From Paracoccus albus (GTDB lineage Bacteria; Pseudomonadota; Alphaproteobacteria; Rhodobacterales; Rhodobacteraceae), in the NCBI RefSeq assembly GCF_027913035.1, contig NZ_CP115775.1, positions 992,001-1,056,000 of the forward strand: DNA of 64,000 nt, in the 5' to 3' direction. Under the pieces are notes generated by a model, which saw only the letters and a list, made by a program, of their open reading frames with translations, made no database searches and was not told the DNA's origin. A program made the translations under genes and the position numbers. This document shows, in pieces, positions 49,115-58,633 of the stretch (position 1 is its first letter; each line of letters starts with the position of its first letter).

Positions 49115-51601
49115 TCAGTCTGCCGGGGGATCACTGTGATTTTCCGCAGGGGTTGAAGCATTGGGATACAGGTGCGTGGTGCCGACGCCAGCGGCCCGCG
49201 CAAGCTCCGGATCAAGGGACATGGTGATATATTCGCCACGGCGCCAGCGTACCGCGAGATCGTCATAGTGGCGGGAGAACGGATGTCCTGACTGGCCTGA
49301 TGCGATGATAAAGACAGAGTTGTCGGGATCGGCAAGATCATAGACGCCACGATATGCCGATGCGCTTGCCGGTTGATAGGGCCTGTCGGGCGATGCAAGC
49401 TGCGGCGCCCGCGCCAAAGTCGTGTCACCGCCCGAAAGCGATTGGCGCAGATTGGCAATCCAGCCGAGTCTCGGGATCGGACCAAGGGCGGGGTGAATCT
49501 GCACCGCCTCATGCGCGTCGCCCCACCGCCAGCTTGTGACATCCGGCCCATAGCGCTCTGTCAGATCGTAAATCGCCTGATCGAGCGCCTGACGCGCCAG
49601 CGTAGGACAGGTCTCCACCGCTGCAGACTGGCGGATATCGCACCACGCCGCAGACCCGTTTCGGTTGCGATAGACGCGTTCGATGAAGCCGGGGCGCAAT
49701 GCCCGGAAGCGATCGGCCAGCGGGCCAAGATCGTCGCGCACAAGTCGTTCCTGCAATGCGGCCAGCCATGCGGCATAGATCAGCGGTTCGGGCAGGTGCT
49801 CGCTCATCGCGCCGTCCCATTCCGCCAGCAGGCGAAGCGCATCCTGTCTTTGCCGTTCGGGTGTGCCGGGTGCTGCGGGTTCGCCGGTGAACCAAAGATC
49901 GGCACCGATCAGCGGCAACAGCGTGCGGGCGGCAGGGCTGACCACATCCAGCTGCATATCGATGAAGCTGTCGCGGCTGTGGACTTCACGGCCTTCCAGC
50001 AGGCGGCCAAGACGACCCTCCCTCAGCGCCGTGTCGCCATCGAAGCCAAGCGGCAGGTCGCCTTGCAGAGGCGGGAGCACGGCTGCACTCCGTGCGAGGC
50101 CGTTTGCCGTCGCGTCCTGCGTCTCTGCCTGTGCGAGCCCTTGCCAGCGGTTCGTCGCGATCCAACCGGGTGTCGGCATCCTTCCCAGGGTTGCGTGCTC
50201 GGCCAGACGCTGCGGCAGCAGGCCGACCAGATTCTGCGAAATGCCTCGTCTGTCCGCCAGCGTCAGCCGCATCGCGGGCGCACCCCAGATTGCACCTGCC
50301 TGCAGGGCACTGTCACGATCCTGCGCGGACATGATGCCGATCAATGCGCTCATCGTGCGGTCATTGGCAGACAGACCGGTCCAGGACAGCGAAGCCGCAT
50401 GGCCTGACGGTATCACCGACAGCAGATCATAGCTTGCGCCAGACAGCAGCGGCCCGTTTTCCGTCGCCCGCAAGGTGATGGAACGGTCGGGCGCGTCGCG
50501 CACGCGAATGATCTCTCGGCGCGTGACAAGGTCCTGCCAGCCGCTGAGGCCGCGGTAGCGATTTGAATCGCCCGGCTGGATCTCCTCGATATGTATATCC
50601 GCGTCGTCGACCTGCGCGGGCACGACACCCCATGCCAGCTGTGCCGAGCGCCCGGACAATATGGCGGGTACGCCTGGAATGGTTGCCCCAATGACATCAG
50701 CCGAAGGCATCCGCAGCCGGGCAAGATACCAAAGCGACGGCATGGTCAGCGCGGCCTCTGCATCATTGGCAAGCAGGGCTTGTCCGGCGGTGGTTCGCTG
50801 CGCCTCTGCGGCAAAGCCACTGGCCGACATGCCGCTGAACGGCGTCAGGTAACCGGCAAGGTCAAGGGGCCATTCGTTGGCTCCGCCGGACTGCTGGCTG
50901 CCAACGCGCACGTTCGGGAACAGGGTCGAATAGACCGGAAGCGCAGGCTCCCCCAGACTGGCGACGATATCCTGACCACGCTCTGGCGCGGCAATAGACA
51001 ACTGGGCTCGCAGAACCTCGGCCGGGATCTGACGGCTTGTGGCGGCAGCATACAGCTTCAGGATCGCCAGTGAATCGGATGGCTCCCAATAAGATATATC
51101 GTCGGGCAGCAAGAAGAATTCGGGCGCACCACGACCAAGCGCCTGCTCATTGACAATGCCGATCCATTGATTGACCCCGTCAGCATAGGCGCGCAGTGCG
51201 TCCTTCGTCTGTTCGTCCTGGACCGCATAGGATTCGCGCGCGACGCGCCCAAGTCCCAGCCTTCGGGCAAGATCGTCAAAGGCAACAGCACGCTCGCCAT
51301 AGATTTCGGCCAGCCGTCCTTTCGCCGCGCGGCGCAATGTCGTCATCTGAAACAGACGATCCTGCGCGTGTGCCAGCCCAAGCGCGAAGAAGGCATCATG
51401 ATCGCTTTCGGCGAATATATGCGGCACATTGTCGGTAGAGCGGACGATCTCTACCTCTGCCCCGATCCCTCCGACGCGATAGCTGGCGTTGTAGTCCGGC
51501 AAAGAGCGCATGGCGAAATACCAGACCAGCACCGCTGCAAGAACCAGCACGATGATCAGACCGATGGTCAGCCGAAGTGTCCAGCGGAACAGGGTCAGCA
51601 T
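49115..51601 (-). CDS. Penicillin acylase-family protein, apparent nucleophile loss
   Basis: An 828-residue Ntn-hydrolase-family protein with an N-terminal transmembrane/signal segment (LRLTIGLIIVLVLAAVLVWY). The alpha-chain (VEIVRSTDNVPHIFAESDHD), the spacer, and a beta-chain-like part (LLANDAEAALTMPSLWYLAR, IGATIPGVPAILSGRSAQLAWG) are all present. The beta-chain normally begins with the nucleophile Ser before Asn (SNxW). Here the site reads SGGANEW with Ala241 in that place. Since the Ser is needed for autocleavage and catalysis, this may be an inactive or altered member. Family members act as acylases on beta-lactams or acyl-homoserine lactones. Confidence 0.82.
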   Translation of the reverse strand: MLTLFRWTLRLTIGLIIVLVLAAVLVWYFAMRSLPDYNASYRVGGIGAEVEIVRSTDNVPHIFAESDHDAFFALGLAHAQDRLFQMTTLRRAAKGRLAEIYGERAVAFDDLARRLGLGRVARESYAVQDEQTKDALRAYADGVNQWIGIVNEQALGRGAPEFFLLPDDISYWEPSDSLAILKLYAAATSRQIPAEVLRAQLSIAAPERGQDIVASLGEPALPVYSTLFPNVRVGSQQSGGANEWPLDLAGYLTPFSGMSASGFAAEAQRTTAGQALLANDAEAALTMPSLWYLARLRMPSADVIGATIPGVPAILSGRSAQLAWGVVPAQVDDADIHIEEIQPGDSNRYRGLSGWQDLVTRREIIRVRDAPDRSITLRATENGPLLSGASYDLLSVIPSGHAASLSWTGLSANDRTMSALIGIMSAQDRDSALQAGAIWGAPAMRLTLADRRGISQNLVGLLPQRLAEHATLGRMPTPGWIATNRWQGLAQAETQDATANGLARSAAVLPPLQGDLPLGFDGDTALREGRLGRLLEGREVHSRDSFIDMQLDVVSPAARTLLPLIGADLWFTGEPAAPGTPERQRQDALRLLAEWDGAMSEHLPEPLIYAAWLAALQERLVRDDLGPLADRFRALRPGFIERVYRNRNGSAAWCDIRQSAAVETCPTLARQALDQAIYDLTERYGPDVTSWRWGDAHEAVQIHPALGPIPRLGWIANLRQSLSGGDTTLARAPQLASPDRPYQPASASAYRGVYDLADPDNSVFIIASGQSGHPFSRHYDDLAVRWRRGEYITMSLDPELARAAGVGTTHLYPNASTPAENHSDPPAD

Positions 51602-51736
51602 CTTCGGGAAGGTTCCTTACGAAAGCGGTGCTTGCTTGACCGCGGGCCTTGGTGGTGTTGTCCTGCGCGCTGTGTAGGCCATGCGTAAATGGCTTTCAAC
51701 GCGGATAAATTAACGACGCAAGGGAAGGGGAAAATC

Positions 51737-52603
51737 ATGGCGAAGCTGGCATTTCTTGGACTTGGGGTAATGGGTTATCCCATGGCCGGGCATCTGGCAA
51801 AGGCCGGGCATCAGGTGACGGTCTATAACCGCACCGGGGAAAAGGCCGCCAAATGGGTCAAGGAACATGGCGGCGCGTCGGCAGAAACACCGCGAGAGGC
51901 CGCAGTCGGGGCAGAGTTTGTCATGGCCTGCGTCGGCAATGATGACGATCTGCGCAGTGTATGTCTTGGTGATGACGGCGCATTCGCCGGGATGGAAAAG
52001 GGCGCGGTCTTTACCGATCATACGACCGTGTCCGCCCGCGTGACCCGTGAATTGGCGGACGCGGCGGCAGAAATCGGCGCGGCCTATGTCGATGCGCCGG
52101 TCTCAGGCGGGCAGGCCGGGGCAGAAAACGGCCAGCTTTCCATCATGTGCGGCGGAGAGCAGAAGGATTTCGACCGCGCGCAGCCGATCATGGACAGCTA
52201 TGCGAAGATATGCCGCCTGATGGGGCCGGTCGGTGCCGGTCAGACCACAAAGATGTGCAATCAGATTGCCATTGCCGGACTGGTGCAGGGCCTGTCCGAA
52301 TCTCTGCGCTTTGCCGAGGCATCGGGCCTGGACATCGAGAATGTGGTCGAGGTGATCAGCCAGGGCGCCGCCGGAAGCTGGCAGATGGTCAATCGCCACA
52401 AGACGATGGCAGCGGGTGAGTTCGAACACGGCTTTGCCGTCGACTGGATGCGCAAGGATCTTGGCATCTGCCTGTCGACCGCGGATGATCTGGAGGTCAG
52501 CCTTCCCGTCACAGCCCTTGTCGATCAGTTCTACAAGGATGTGCAGATGATGGGTGGCGGGCGGTGGGATACCTCGTCCCTGATTGCAAGACTACGCAAG
52601 TGA
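51737..52603 (+). CDS. 3-hydroxyisobutyrate dehydrogenase-family NAD(P)-dependent oxidoreductase
   Basis: A 288-residue beta-hydroxyacid dehydrogenase. It has Rossmann GLGVMGYPMAGHLAKAG, the substrate-binding DAPVSGGQAGAENGQLSIM and the catalytic Lys in TTKMCNQI. ATG 51737 has an AAGGGGAA site and starts at the fold. It could be 3-hydroxyisobutyrate, tartronate semialdehyde or glyoxylate/succinic semialdehyde reductase; no neighbour decides. Confidence 0.88.
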   Translation: MAKLAFLGLGVMGYPMAGHLAKAGHQVTVYNRTGEKAAKWVKEHGGASAETPREAAVGAEFVMACVGNDDDLRSVCLGDDGAFAGMEKGAVFTDHTTVSARVTRELADAAAEIGAAYVDAPVSGGQAGAENGQLSIMCGGEQKDFDRAQPIMDSYAKICRLMGPVGAGQTTKMCNQIAIAGLVQGLSESLRFAEASGLDIENVVEVISQGAAGSWQMVNRHKTMAAGEFEHGFAVDWMRKDLGICLSTADDLEVSLPVTALVDQFYKDVQMMGGGRWDTSSLIARLRK

Positions 52604-52611
52604 TCGCTAAA

Positions 52612-52645
52612 CGGGGCGGCCATCGCGACTGCCCCGCAGCGTTTT
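52612..52645. terminator. Terminator hairpin between convergent genes
   Basis: CGGGGC (52612-52617) pairs with GCCCCG (52631-52636) and is followed by a short GTTTTC run, just after the hydroxyacid dehydrogenase and before the convergent aldo/keto reductase end. Confidence 0.55.
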
Positions 52646-52646
52646 C

Positions 52647-53540
52647 TCACGGCACCTCGACGCCATTGCCGAGCTCGTAAAGCTCAAACCATGTCTCACG
52701 ATCCAGCGTGACCTTTGTCGCGTCTGAAATCCGGCTGATGCGTTCCAGGTTGTTGGTGCCAAGCACGGGGATAATTTTCGCCGGATGATGAAGCAGCCAC
52801 CCTATCGCGACCGCCGTAACATCCACGCCCTGTTCAGCGCCGATTTCCTTCAACCTGTTCAGGATCGGCTGTTGCGATTGGTCGAACAGCGCACCACCAG
52901 CCAGGGGCGACCACGCCATCGGTGAAATGTCGCGTTCCTGCAGGAACGCCACATCGCCGTTTCGGAACGGCTCGCTGTTCATCAGGCTCAGCTCGATCTG
53001 GTTGGTCACAAGCGGCGTGCGCATGGCCGATTGCAGCAAGGTCCAGTCGAACAGTCGAAAGTTCGACACGCCAACGGCGCGGACCTTGCCGGTTGTTACC
53101 AGCTCATCCAGCACAGCGCCCGTTTCGCGGTGATCCATCAGCGGATCAGGCCGGTGGATCAACAGCAGGTCCAGATAGTCCAGACCCATTTCCGCCAGCG
53201 AGGCATCGACCGAGGCCATGATATGCGCGCGGCCCGTATCGTAATGCTTGGTCCGCCGATCCGGAAATTTGTCAGAGATCAGCGCAATGTCCGCCTTGGA
53301 CACGATTTCGATCCTGTCGCGCAGCTCTGGCGCGGCTTTCAGGGCCTGACCCAGAACACGCTGGCTTTCATAGTCGCCGTAAATATCGGCCTGATCGAAA
53401 CTGGTGATACCCTGTTCCAAACAGGCTTCGATCTTGGCGCGGACGTTCGCTTCGCTGCGGTCGTTATCATCGGCAAGTCGCCACATGCCGTAAACGATCC
53501 GGCTGAGTTCCAGATCACCATTCAGGGCAATACGTTCCAT
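52647..53540 (-). CDS. Aldo/keto reductase (YdhF-like)
   Basis: A 297-residue NADPH-dependent reductase with the AKR pattern: Asp and Tyr in SFDQADIYGDYESQRVLG, Lys in IEIVSKAD, and catalytic His in LLLIHRPDPLMDH. It is translationally linked to the upstream monooxygenase gene by a one-base TGATG overlap. The substrate is unknown; it may reduce the aldehyde released by that enzyme. Confidence 0.9.
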   Translation of the reverse strand: MERIALNGDLELSRIVYGMWRLADDNDRSEANVRAKIEACLEQGITSFDQADIYGDYESQRVLGQALKAAPELRDRIEIVSKADIALISDKFPDRRTKHYDTGRAHIMASVDASLAEMGLDYLDLLLIHRPDPLMDHRETGAVLDELVTTGKVRAVGVSNFRLFDWTLLQSAMRTPLVTNQIELSLMNSEPFRNGDVAFLQERDISPMAWSPLAGGALFDQSQQPILNRLKEIGAEQGVDVTAVAIGWLLHHPAKIIPVLGTNNLERISRISDATKVTLDRETWFELYELGNGVEVP

Positions 53541-54697
53541 CAGCGGCGTTCCCCGGCGGAAAGTGGGGTGGCGGGTGCTGCGTCCGGGACACGGCCATAT
53601 TCATGCGGAAGCGAACAGGTTTTCAGATGCGGCATGACGAGGCGACCGAAATACTCGCATTCATCGATATGCGGATAGCCCGAAAAGATGAACGCGCGGA
53701 TGCCCATCTTCTGATACGCCTCTATCTCGGACAGGATCTGATCGGCGGAACCGACAAGCGCCGCGCCGCAGCCTGAGCGCGCACGTCCGACGCCGGTCCA
53801 AAGATGCGGCTCTATAAAGCCATCCATATCCGCCAGTTCCCGGTTTTTCGCCTGATGCGAAACGCCAAGTGATCCGGAATCCAAAGCACGTTCGCGAATG
53901 GCGCGGCCCTGTTCGTCATCAAGCTTTGACACCAGTTCACGCGCATATTCACGTGCCTCCGCCTCTGTGTCGCGAACAATCATGTGAACACGCAGCCCGT
54001 AATCCAGCGTGCGGCCATAGCGTTCGGCGACGGCATTCACCGCCTTCATGCGACCGGCGAGTTCGTCCTTCGTTTCAGGCCACATCAGATAGGTGTCGCA
54101 ATGCTGCCCACATAATTCCAATGCGTCAGGGCTGTATCCGCCGAAGTAAAGCAGCGGGCCGCCATTTTGCTGGTAAGGCTTCGCCGGATCGGTGGGGACG
54201 CCGTGGAACTGATAGACCTCGCCGTCGTGGTTGATTTCATCCCGTGACCACGCCTGTTTGAGGATCTCGACCACCTCGCGGGAACGTTGATAGCGGAATT
54301 TGCTGTCGGCCTTCTCACCCGGAAAATCGCTGCTGATGATATTGATCGTCAATCGACCCTTCAGCATGTGGTCCAGCGTCGCGATTGTGCGGGCCAGCAT
54401 GATCGGCTGCATCTCACCGCAGCGGACGGCGGCAAGCATATTGATTTTGTCTGTGATGGGCGCACAGCCAGCAACGAAGCTGAGCGTATCTTGTCCCACC
54501 TGATAGGAGGATGGGCAAAGAATATTGCGAAAACCCTGCGCCTCTGCCGTCCTGACAATGTCCGAACAATGTTCCCAGCTGGAGCGCAATGCGCCATCGG
54601 GTACGCCAAGATAGCGATAATCGTCAGAGCACAGCGCCGAAAACCACGAAACTTCAGCCGCCTGCAGGTCGGGCGAGGTGATCGGAACGATGGTCAT
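53540..54697 (-). CDS. LLM-class flavin monooxygenase, alkanesulfonate monooxygenase (SsuD)-like
   Basis: A 385-residue FMNH2-dependent TIM-barrel enzyme. SsuD-type features are CPSSYQVGQDTLSFVAGCAP, LAAVRCGEMQPIMLART, NIISSDFPGEK and LYFGGYSPDALELCGQH. Such enzymes cleave C-S bonds of alkanesulfonates to an aldehyde and sulfite. No ssuABC transporter or ssuE reductase lies nearby, so the exact substrate remains open. A GAGGAGG site precedes the ATG. Confidence 0.87.
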   Translation of the reverse strand: MTIVPITSPDLQAAEVSWFSALCSDDYRYLGVPDGALRSSWEHCSDIVRTAEAQGFRNILCPSSYQVGQDTLSFVAGCAPITDKINMLAAVRCGEMQPIMLARTIATLDHMLKGRLTINIISSDFPGEKADSKFRYQRSREVVEILKQAWSRDEINHDGEVYQFHGVPTDPAKPYQQNGGPLLYFGGYSPDALELCGQHCDTYLMWPETKDELAGRMKAVNAVAERYGRTLDYGLRVHMIVRDTEAEAREYARELVSKLDDEQGRAIRERALDSGSLGVSHQAKNRELADMDGFIEPHLWTGVGRARSGCGAALVGSADQILSEIEAYQKMGIRAFIFSGYPHIDECEYFGRLVMPHLKTCSLPHEYGRVPDAAPATPLSAGERR

Positions 54698-54867
54698 GCA
54701 TTACCTCCTCGCTGAACTTAATTCCTGCTTAGCAGCGTTTATGCGGTGGATCAATGCTGTATCAATTTAAGGATTTTATATACAGTTGTAGGGGGGGCTT
54801 ACCGGGCCCAAAAGCTGCCAAAGAAACTGCGGCATTTTACGGGTGGGACAAAGCGTTGATGCAAAGC

Positions 54868-55605
54868 CTATCGCCTGCGTGCAGAGATTTCATGACGGAT
54901 CAGCAGCACGATTCCGACGGCCACCATCAGCGCAAGGGCGAACCAAGTCAGCGCATATGACAGATGCGTGTTGCGGAAATTGATGACCGTCAATCCGCCG
55001 ACCGGATAGCCGCCGGGGTTCGGTGTGGCATCGGCGTCGATAAAGAAATCCGCTGGCTGGTCCAGTTGGCGGGCGTTGGCGATTGCGTCGATATCACGGG
55101 AATACCAGCGATCCTCTGATGGGTTATTGCTGCGCAGGAATGCACCGCCAGGCTCTGACAGACGTGCGAGGCCAACTATGGTCTGCGGACCGGAAATCTG
55201 CCCCTCGGCCCGTTCAGCAGCATTGCGCTTCTCTGGCGGCACGAAGCCACGGTTGACCAGAACGGTCTTGCCAGAGCCTGTCAGCATTGGGGTAAGCACC
55301 CAGAAACCCCCGCCAAGTTCTGTCACTGCCTGAACCAGCGTTTCCTTGTCATGATCGAAAATGCCGGTCACTTGCACCCGGCGGTATTCCTGCTGTGCCG
55401 GGGGTTGCGTGGTCAATTCTGCCCAGTCGATGGGTGCGGCATGAACCCTTTCATCGACATTGGCGATCAACTGACGTTTCCAGGCCAGCCGATCAACCTG
55501 CCAAAAGCCAAGCCACAGGAAGCCAGCCAGCATCAAAAGGCCAAGCGTCAGGACGGTTGCCATCTGCCACAGGGGGCGGATGGAATCTTCGGTGTCGCGA
55601 CTCAA
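54868..55605 (-). CDS. SURF1-family oxidase assembly protein
   Basis: About 245 residues with the SURF1 topology: an N-terminal transmembrane helix (LTLGLLMLAGFLWLGFWQVD), a periplasmic domain (GFWVLTPML, VLVNRGFVP) and a C-terminal helix (YALTWFALALMVAVGIVLLI). The TTG at 55605 overlaps the cyoD stop (TTGA); Met at 55563 is an alternative. In Paracoccus a dedicated Surf1q supports heme a insertion into the ba3 quinol oxidase, and this gene has the same position. Confidence 0.87.
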   Translation of the reverse strand: MSRDTEDSIRPLWQMATVLTLGLLMLAGFLWLGFWQVDRLAWKRQLIANVDERVHAAPIDWAELTTQPPAQQEYRRVQVTGIFDHDKETLVQAVTELGGGFWVLTPMLTGSGKTVLVNRGFVPPEKRNAAERAEGQISGPQTIVGLARLSEPGGAFLRSNNPSEDRWYSRDIDAIANARQLDQPADFFIDADATPNPGGYPVGGLTVINFRNTHLSYALTWFALALMVAVGIVLLIRHEISARRR

Positions 55606-55982
55606 GGCGTGATCTGCGAGGTACCCGATGTTGGTGCCATGCCGGGCATCATATTCGCGTCCATGTGATACATCACCCACATTGTGCCGACGACGGCGAT
55701 CATCAGCAGGATAATCGTGAACACAAGCGAGATCAGGGTCCAGCCACCCTCTTGCCGCGGGGTCATGTGCAGGAAATAAATCATATGAACGACCATCTGG
55801 GCCACCGCGCAGGCAAGCACCAGAAAGCCGGTCATACGGGCAGAGCCTATACCGCCTGACATGACCACGGCGAAGGGAATGACCGTCAGGATAACCGCTA
55901 GCACGAACCCGGTCAGGTAGTCGCGTTTCGTGCCATGCGGAAACTGCGAGGTCTGTTCGTCGTGATGGTCATGCGTGCTCAT
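55602..55982 (-). CDS. cyoD: Quinol oxidase subunit IV (CyoD)
   Basis: A 126-residue membrane protein with three transmembrane segments (YLTGFVLAVILTVIPFAVVM, RMTGFLVLACAVAQMVVHMI and WTLISLVFTIILLMIAVVGT). It is the small subunit of heme-copper quinol oxidases. It shares one base with the cyoC stop. Confidence 0.93.
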   Translation of the reverse strand: MSTHDHHDEQTSQFPHGTKRDYLTGFVLAVILTVIPFAVVMSGGIGSARMTGFLVLACAVAQMVVHMIYFLHMTPRQEGGWTLISLVFTIILLMIAVVGTMWVMYHMDANMMPGMAPTSGTSQITP

Positions 55983-56608
55983 CAGATCATCCCCATCAGG
56001 TAAACGAAGGTAAAGACACCGATCCAGATCACGTCGAGGAAGTGCCAGAACAGCGACAGGCAGTTCAGGCGCCGTTGATTGGCCAGTGTTAGACCGTGCT
56101 TGCGGACCTGAACCACCGAAACGGCCAGCCAGATCAGGCCGAAGGTCACATGCAGTCCATGCGTGCCGACAAGCGTAAAGAATGCCGACAGGAACGCCGA
56201 ACGGCCGGGCCCTGCGCCCTCATGGATCAGATGGCTGAACTCGTACAATTCGATGCAGAGGAAGGCGAGGCCAAAGCCTGCGGTGATACCCAGCCATTTC
56301 AGCACGCCCTTCTGATTACCTTCATGCATCGCCAGCATGGCAAAGCCGAAGGTGATAGACGAGATCAGCAGCATCGCCGTGTTCAGCGCGATCAACGGCA
56401 GGTCAAACAGATCTTTCGGGCCGGGACCACCGGCAACGCGGTCGCCTAGCACCGCAAAGGTCGCAAACAGGATCGCAAAGATGAGGCAGTCGCTCATCAG
56501 ATAGATCCAGAAGCCAAGCGGCGTTGAATGGCCTTCGGGGTGATGCGGTTCCTCGGCGGGGTGGTAGACGCGCTCGTCGCCGGGATCTGTCAGGATTTCA
56601 GAACTCAT
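55982..56608 (-). CDS. cyoC: Quinol oxidase subunit III (CyoC)
   Basis: A 208-residue, five-helix subunit III. It has LGFWIYLMSDCLIFAILFAT near the start and FFTLVGTHGLHVTFGLIWLA and WHFLDVIWIGVFTFVYLMGM at the end. It follows cyoB by seven bases. Confidence 0.95.
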   Translation of the reverse strand: MSSEILTDPGDERVYHPAEEPHHPEGHSTPLGFWIYLMSDCLIFAILFATFAVLGDRVAGGPGPKDLFDLPLIALNTAMLLISSITFGFAMLAMHEGNQKGVLKWLGITAGFGLAFLCIELYEFSHLIHEGAGPGRSAFLSAFFTLVGTHGLHVTFGLIWLAVSVVQVRKHGLTLANQRRLNCLSLFWHFLDVIWIGVFTFVYLMGMI

Positions 56609-56615
56609 TGCTTCG

Positions 56616-58622
56616 TCACACCGCGTTGCTGAGCGCCCGGGTCCGGGCTTCTTCGGTTTCGGTCACACTCGCCTCGGGGATGTAGAAATCCCGGTTGTAG
56701 TCGAAGCTGTGCCAGATCGCTGCTGCGATCAGCGCCACGAAGGACAGGATTGCCAGCCACCAGATATGCCAGACAAGCGCAAAGCCAAGCACCACGCTGA
56801 TGGCCGCGATGATAACGCCGCTGCCTGTGTTCTTGGGCATATGGATGGGTCTGAAACCCGAAAGCGGGCGTTTGTATCCGTGCTCTTTCATGTCCTGCCA
56901 GGCGTCGACGTCATAGACCACCGGGGTGAAGGCGAAGTTATAGGCGGGCGGGGGCGAGGAGGTCGCCCATTCAAGTGTGCGCCCATCCCACGGGTCGCCG
57001 GTGACATCGCGCAGTTTTTCGCGGTCACGGATCGACATGGCAATTTGCATGACAAGCGCGAAGATACCGAAGGCAATGACCGCCGCGCCAAGGGCCGCAA
57101 TCGCGAACCAGATTTGCAGAGACGGATCGTCGAATACGCGCAAGCGGCGCGTGACACCCATCAGGCCCATCACATAAAGCGGCGTGAAAGCCAGCCAGAA
57201 TCCGACGACCCAGCACCAGAAGCTGACATGTCCCCAGAACTGGTTCATCCTGTAACCGAAAGCCTTCGGCCACCAGAAGTTGATCCCCGCGAAGATGCCA
57301 TAGACCACGCCGCCGATGATGACGTTGTGGAAATGCGCCACGAGGAAAAGCGAGTTGTGAACGATGAAATCCGCCGGTGGCACAGCCAGCATGACGCCAG
57401 TCATCCCGCCAATCACGAAGGTCAGCATGAAGGCAACCGACCACATCATCGGCAACTCATAACGGATCTTGCCCTTATACATGGTGAACAGCCAGTTGAA
57501 GATCTTCGCCCCCGTCGGGATCGAGATAATCATCGTGGCAATCCCGAAGAAAGAGTTCACCGAAGCGCCCGAGCCCATCGTGAAGAAATGGTGCAACCAG
57601 ACGAGGTAGCTGAGGATGGTGATGCACACCGTCGCATAGACCATCGAGTTATAGCCGAACAGCCGCTTGCCGCAGAAGGTCGAGACAACTTCGGAAAAGA
57701 TGCCGAAGGCGGGCAGGATCAGAATATAGACCTCCGGATGGCCCCAGATCCATATCAGGTTGATATAGAGCATCGGGTTGCCGCCAAGGTCATTGGTGAA
57801 GAAGTTCATCCCCAGATAGCGATCGAGGGACAGCAGAACCAGCGTCGCCGTCAGCACCGGGAATGTCGCCACGATCAGGATGTTCGCGCAAAGTGACGTC
57901 CATGTGAACACCGGCATCCGCATCAGGGTCATGCCCGGACAACGCATCTTCAGGATCGTCACGATAAGGTTGATCCCCGATAGCGTCGTCCCGACGCCGG
58001 CGATCTGCAGACCCCAGATATAGTAGTCGACGCCCTCCCTCGGACTGGCGACGACCCCGGATAATGGCGGGAAAGCCAGCCAGCCGGTCTGCGCGAACTC
58101 ACCGATGAACAGCGAAACCATCGTCAGAACAGCGCCGCCGACCGTCATCCAGAAGCTGAAATTGTTCAGGAAAGGGAAGGCAACGTCACGCGCGCCGATC
58201 TGCAGCGGGACCACGAAATTCATCAGCCCGGTGACGAAGGGCATGGCTACGAAGAAGATCATAATCGTGCCGTGGGCAGTAAAAATCTGATCGTAATGGT
58301 GGGCGTTCAGGTATCCCTCGGACCCGTTGAAGGCGATAGCCTGCTGAAGGCGCATCATCACCGCATCGGCAAATCCGCGAAGGAACATGACGAGCCCCAA
58401 CACCATATACATGACGCCAATTTTCTTATGGTCCACACTGGTGAACCATTCCTTCCAAAGATAGCCCCAGAGCCGGTAATAGGTCACCGCAGCCACAAGC
58501 GCCACGCCGAGGACCACGACCACGATGAAGGTGCCGACGACGATTGGGTCAGTGGGCAGTTTGTCCCAGGCGAGACGCCCGAAAAGGAAGGTGGAGTCGG
58601 TTACGTTCTGTTCGATAGCCAT
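56616..58622 (-). CDS. cyoB: Quinol oxidase subunit I (CyoB)
   Basis: A 668-residue catalytic subunit. Heme ligands and the CuB centre are in [22 protein letters not shown] (His and cross-linked Tyr), HHFFTMG and [12 protein letters not shown]. The ATG at 58622 has an AGGTGAG site; an upstream TTG overlapping the cyoA stop is less likely. It reduces oxygen to water and pumps protons. Confidence 0.97.
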   Translation of the reverse strand: MAIEQNVTDSTFLFGRLAWDKLPTDPIVVGTFIVVVVLGVALVAAVTYYRLWGYLWKEWFTSVDHKKIGVMYMVLGLVMFLRGFADAVMMRLQQAIAFNGSEGYLNAHHYDQIFTAHGTIMIFFVAMPFVTGLMNFVVPLQIGARDVAFPFLNNFSFWMTVGGAVLTMVSLFIGEFAQTGWLAFPPLSGVVASPREGVDYYIWGLQIAGVGTTLSGINLIVTILKMRCPGMTLMRMPVFTWTSLCANILIVATFPVLTATLVLLSLDRYLGMNFFTNDLGGNPMLYINLIWIWGHPEVYILILPAFGIFSEVVSTFCGKRLFGYNSMVYATVCITILSYLVWLHHFFTMGSGASVNSFFGIATMIISIPTGAKIFNWLFTMYKGKIRYELPMMWSVAFMLTFVIGGMTGVMLAVPPADFIVHNSLFLVAHFHNVIIGGVVYGIFAGINFWWPKAFGYRMNQFWGHVSFWCWVVGFWLAFTPLYVMGLMGVTRRLRVFDDPSLQIWFAIAALGAAVIAFGIFALVMQIAMSIRDREKLRDVTGDPWDGRTLEWATSSPPPAYNFAFTPVVYDVDAWQDMKEHGYKRPLSGFRPIHMPKNTGSGVIIAAISVVLGFALVWHIWWLAILSFVALIAAAIWHSFDYNRDFYIPEASVTETEEARTRALSNAV

Positions 58623-58633
58623 CTTCTCACCTG

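Noticed and set aside
54754..54960. 68-codon plus-strand frame before surf1
   Set aside because: Its second half is antisense to surf1 and it has no family resemblance or ribosome site.
56709..57896. 395-codon plus-strand frame opposite cyoB
   Set aside because: Extremely rich in His, Asp and Arg, the complement of a membrane protein; not a real gene.
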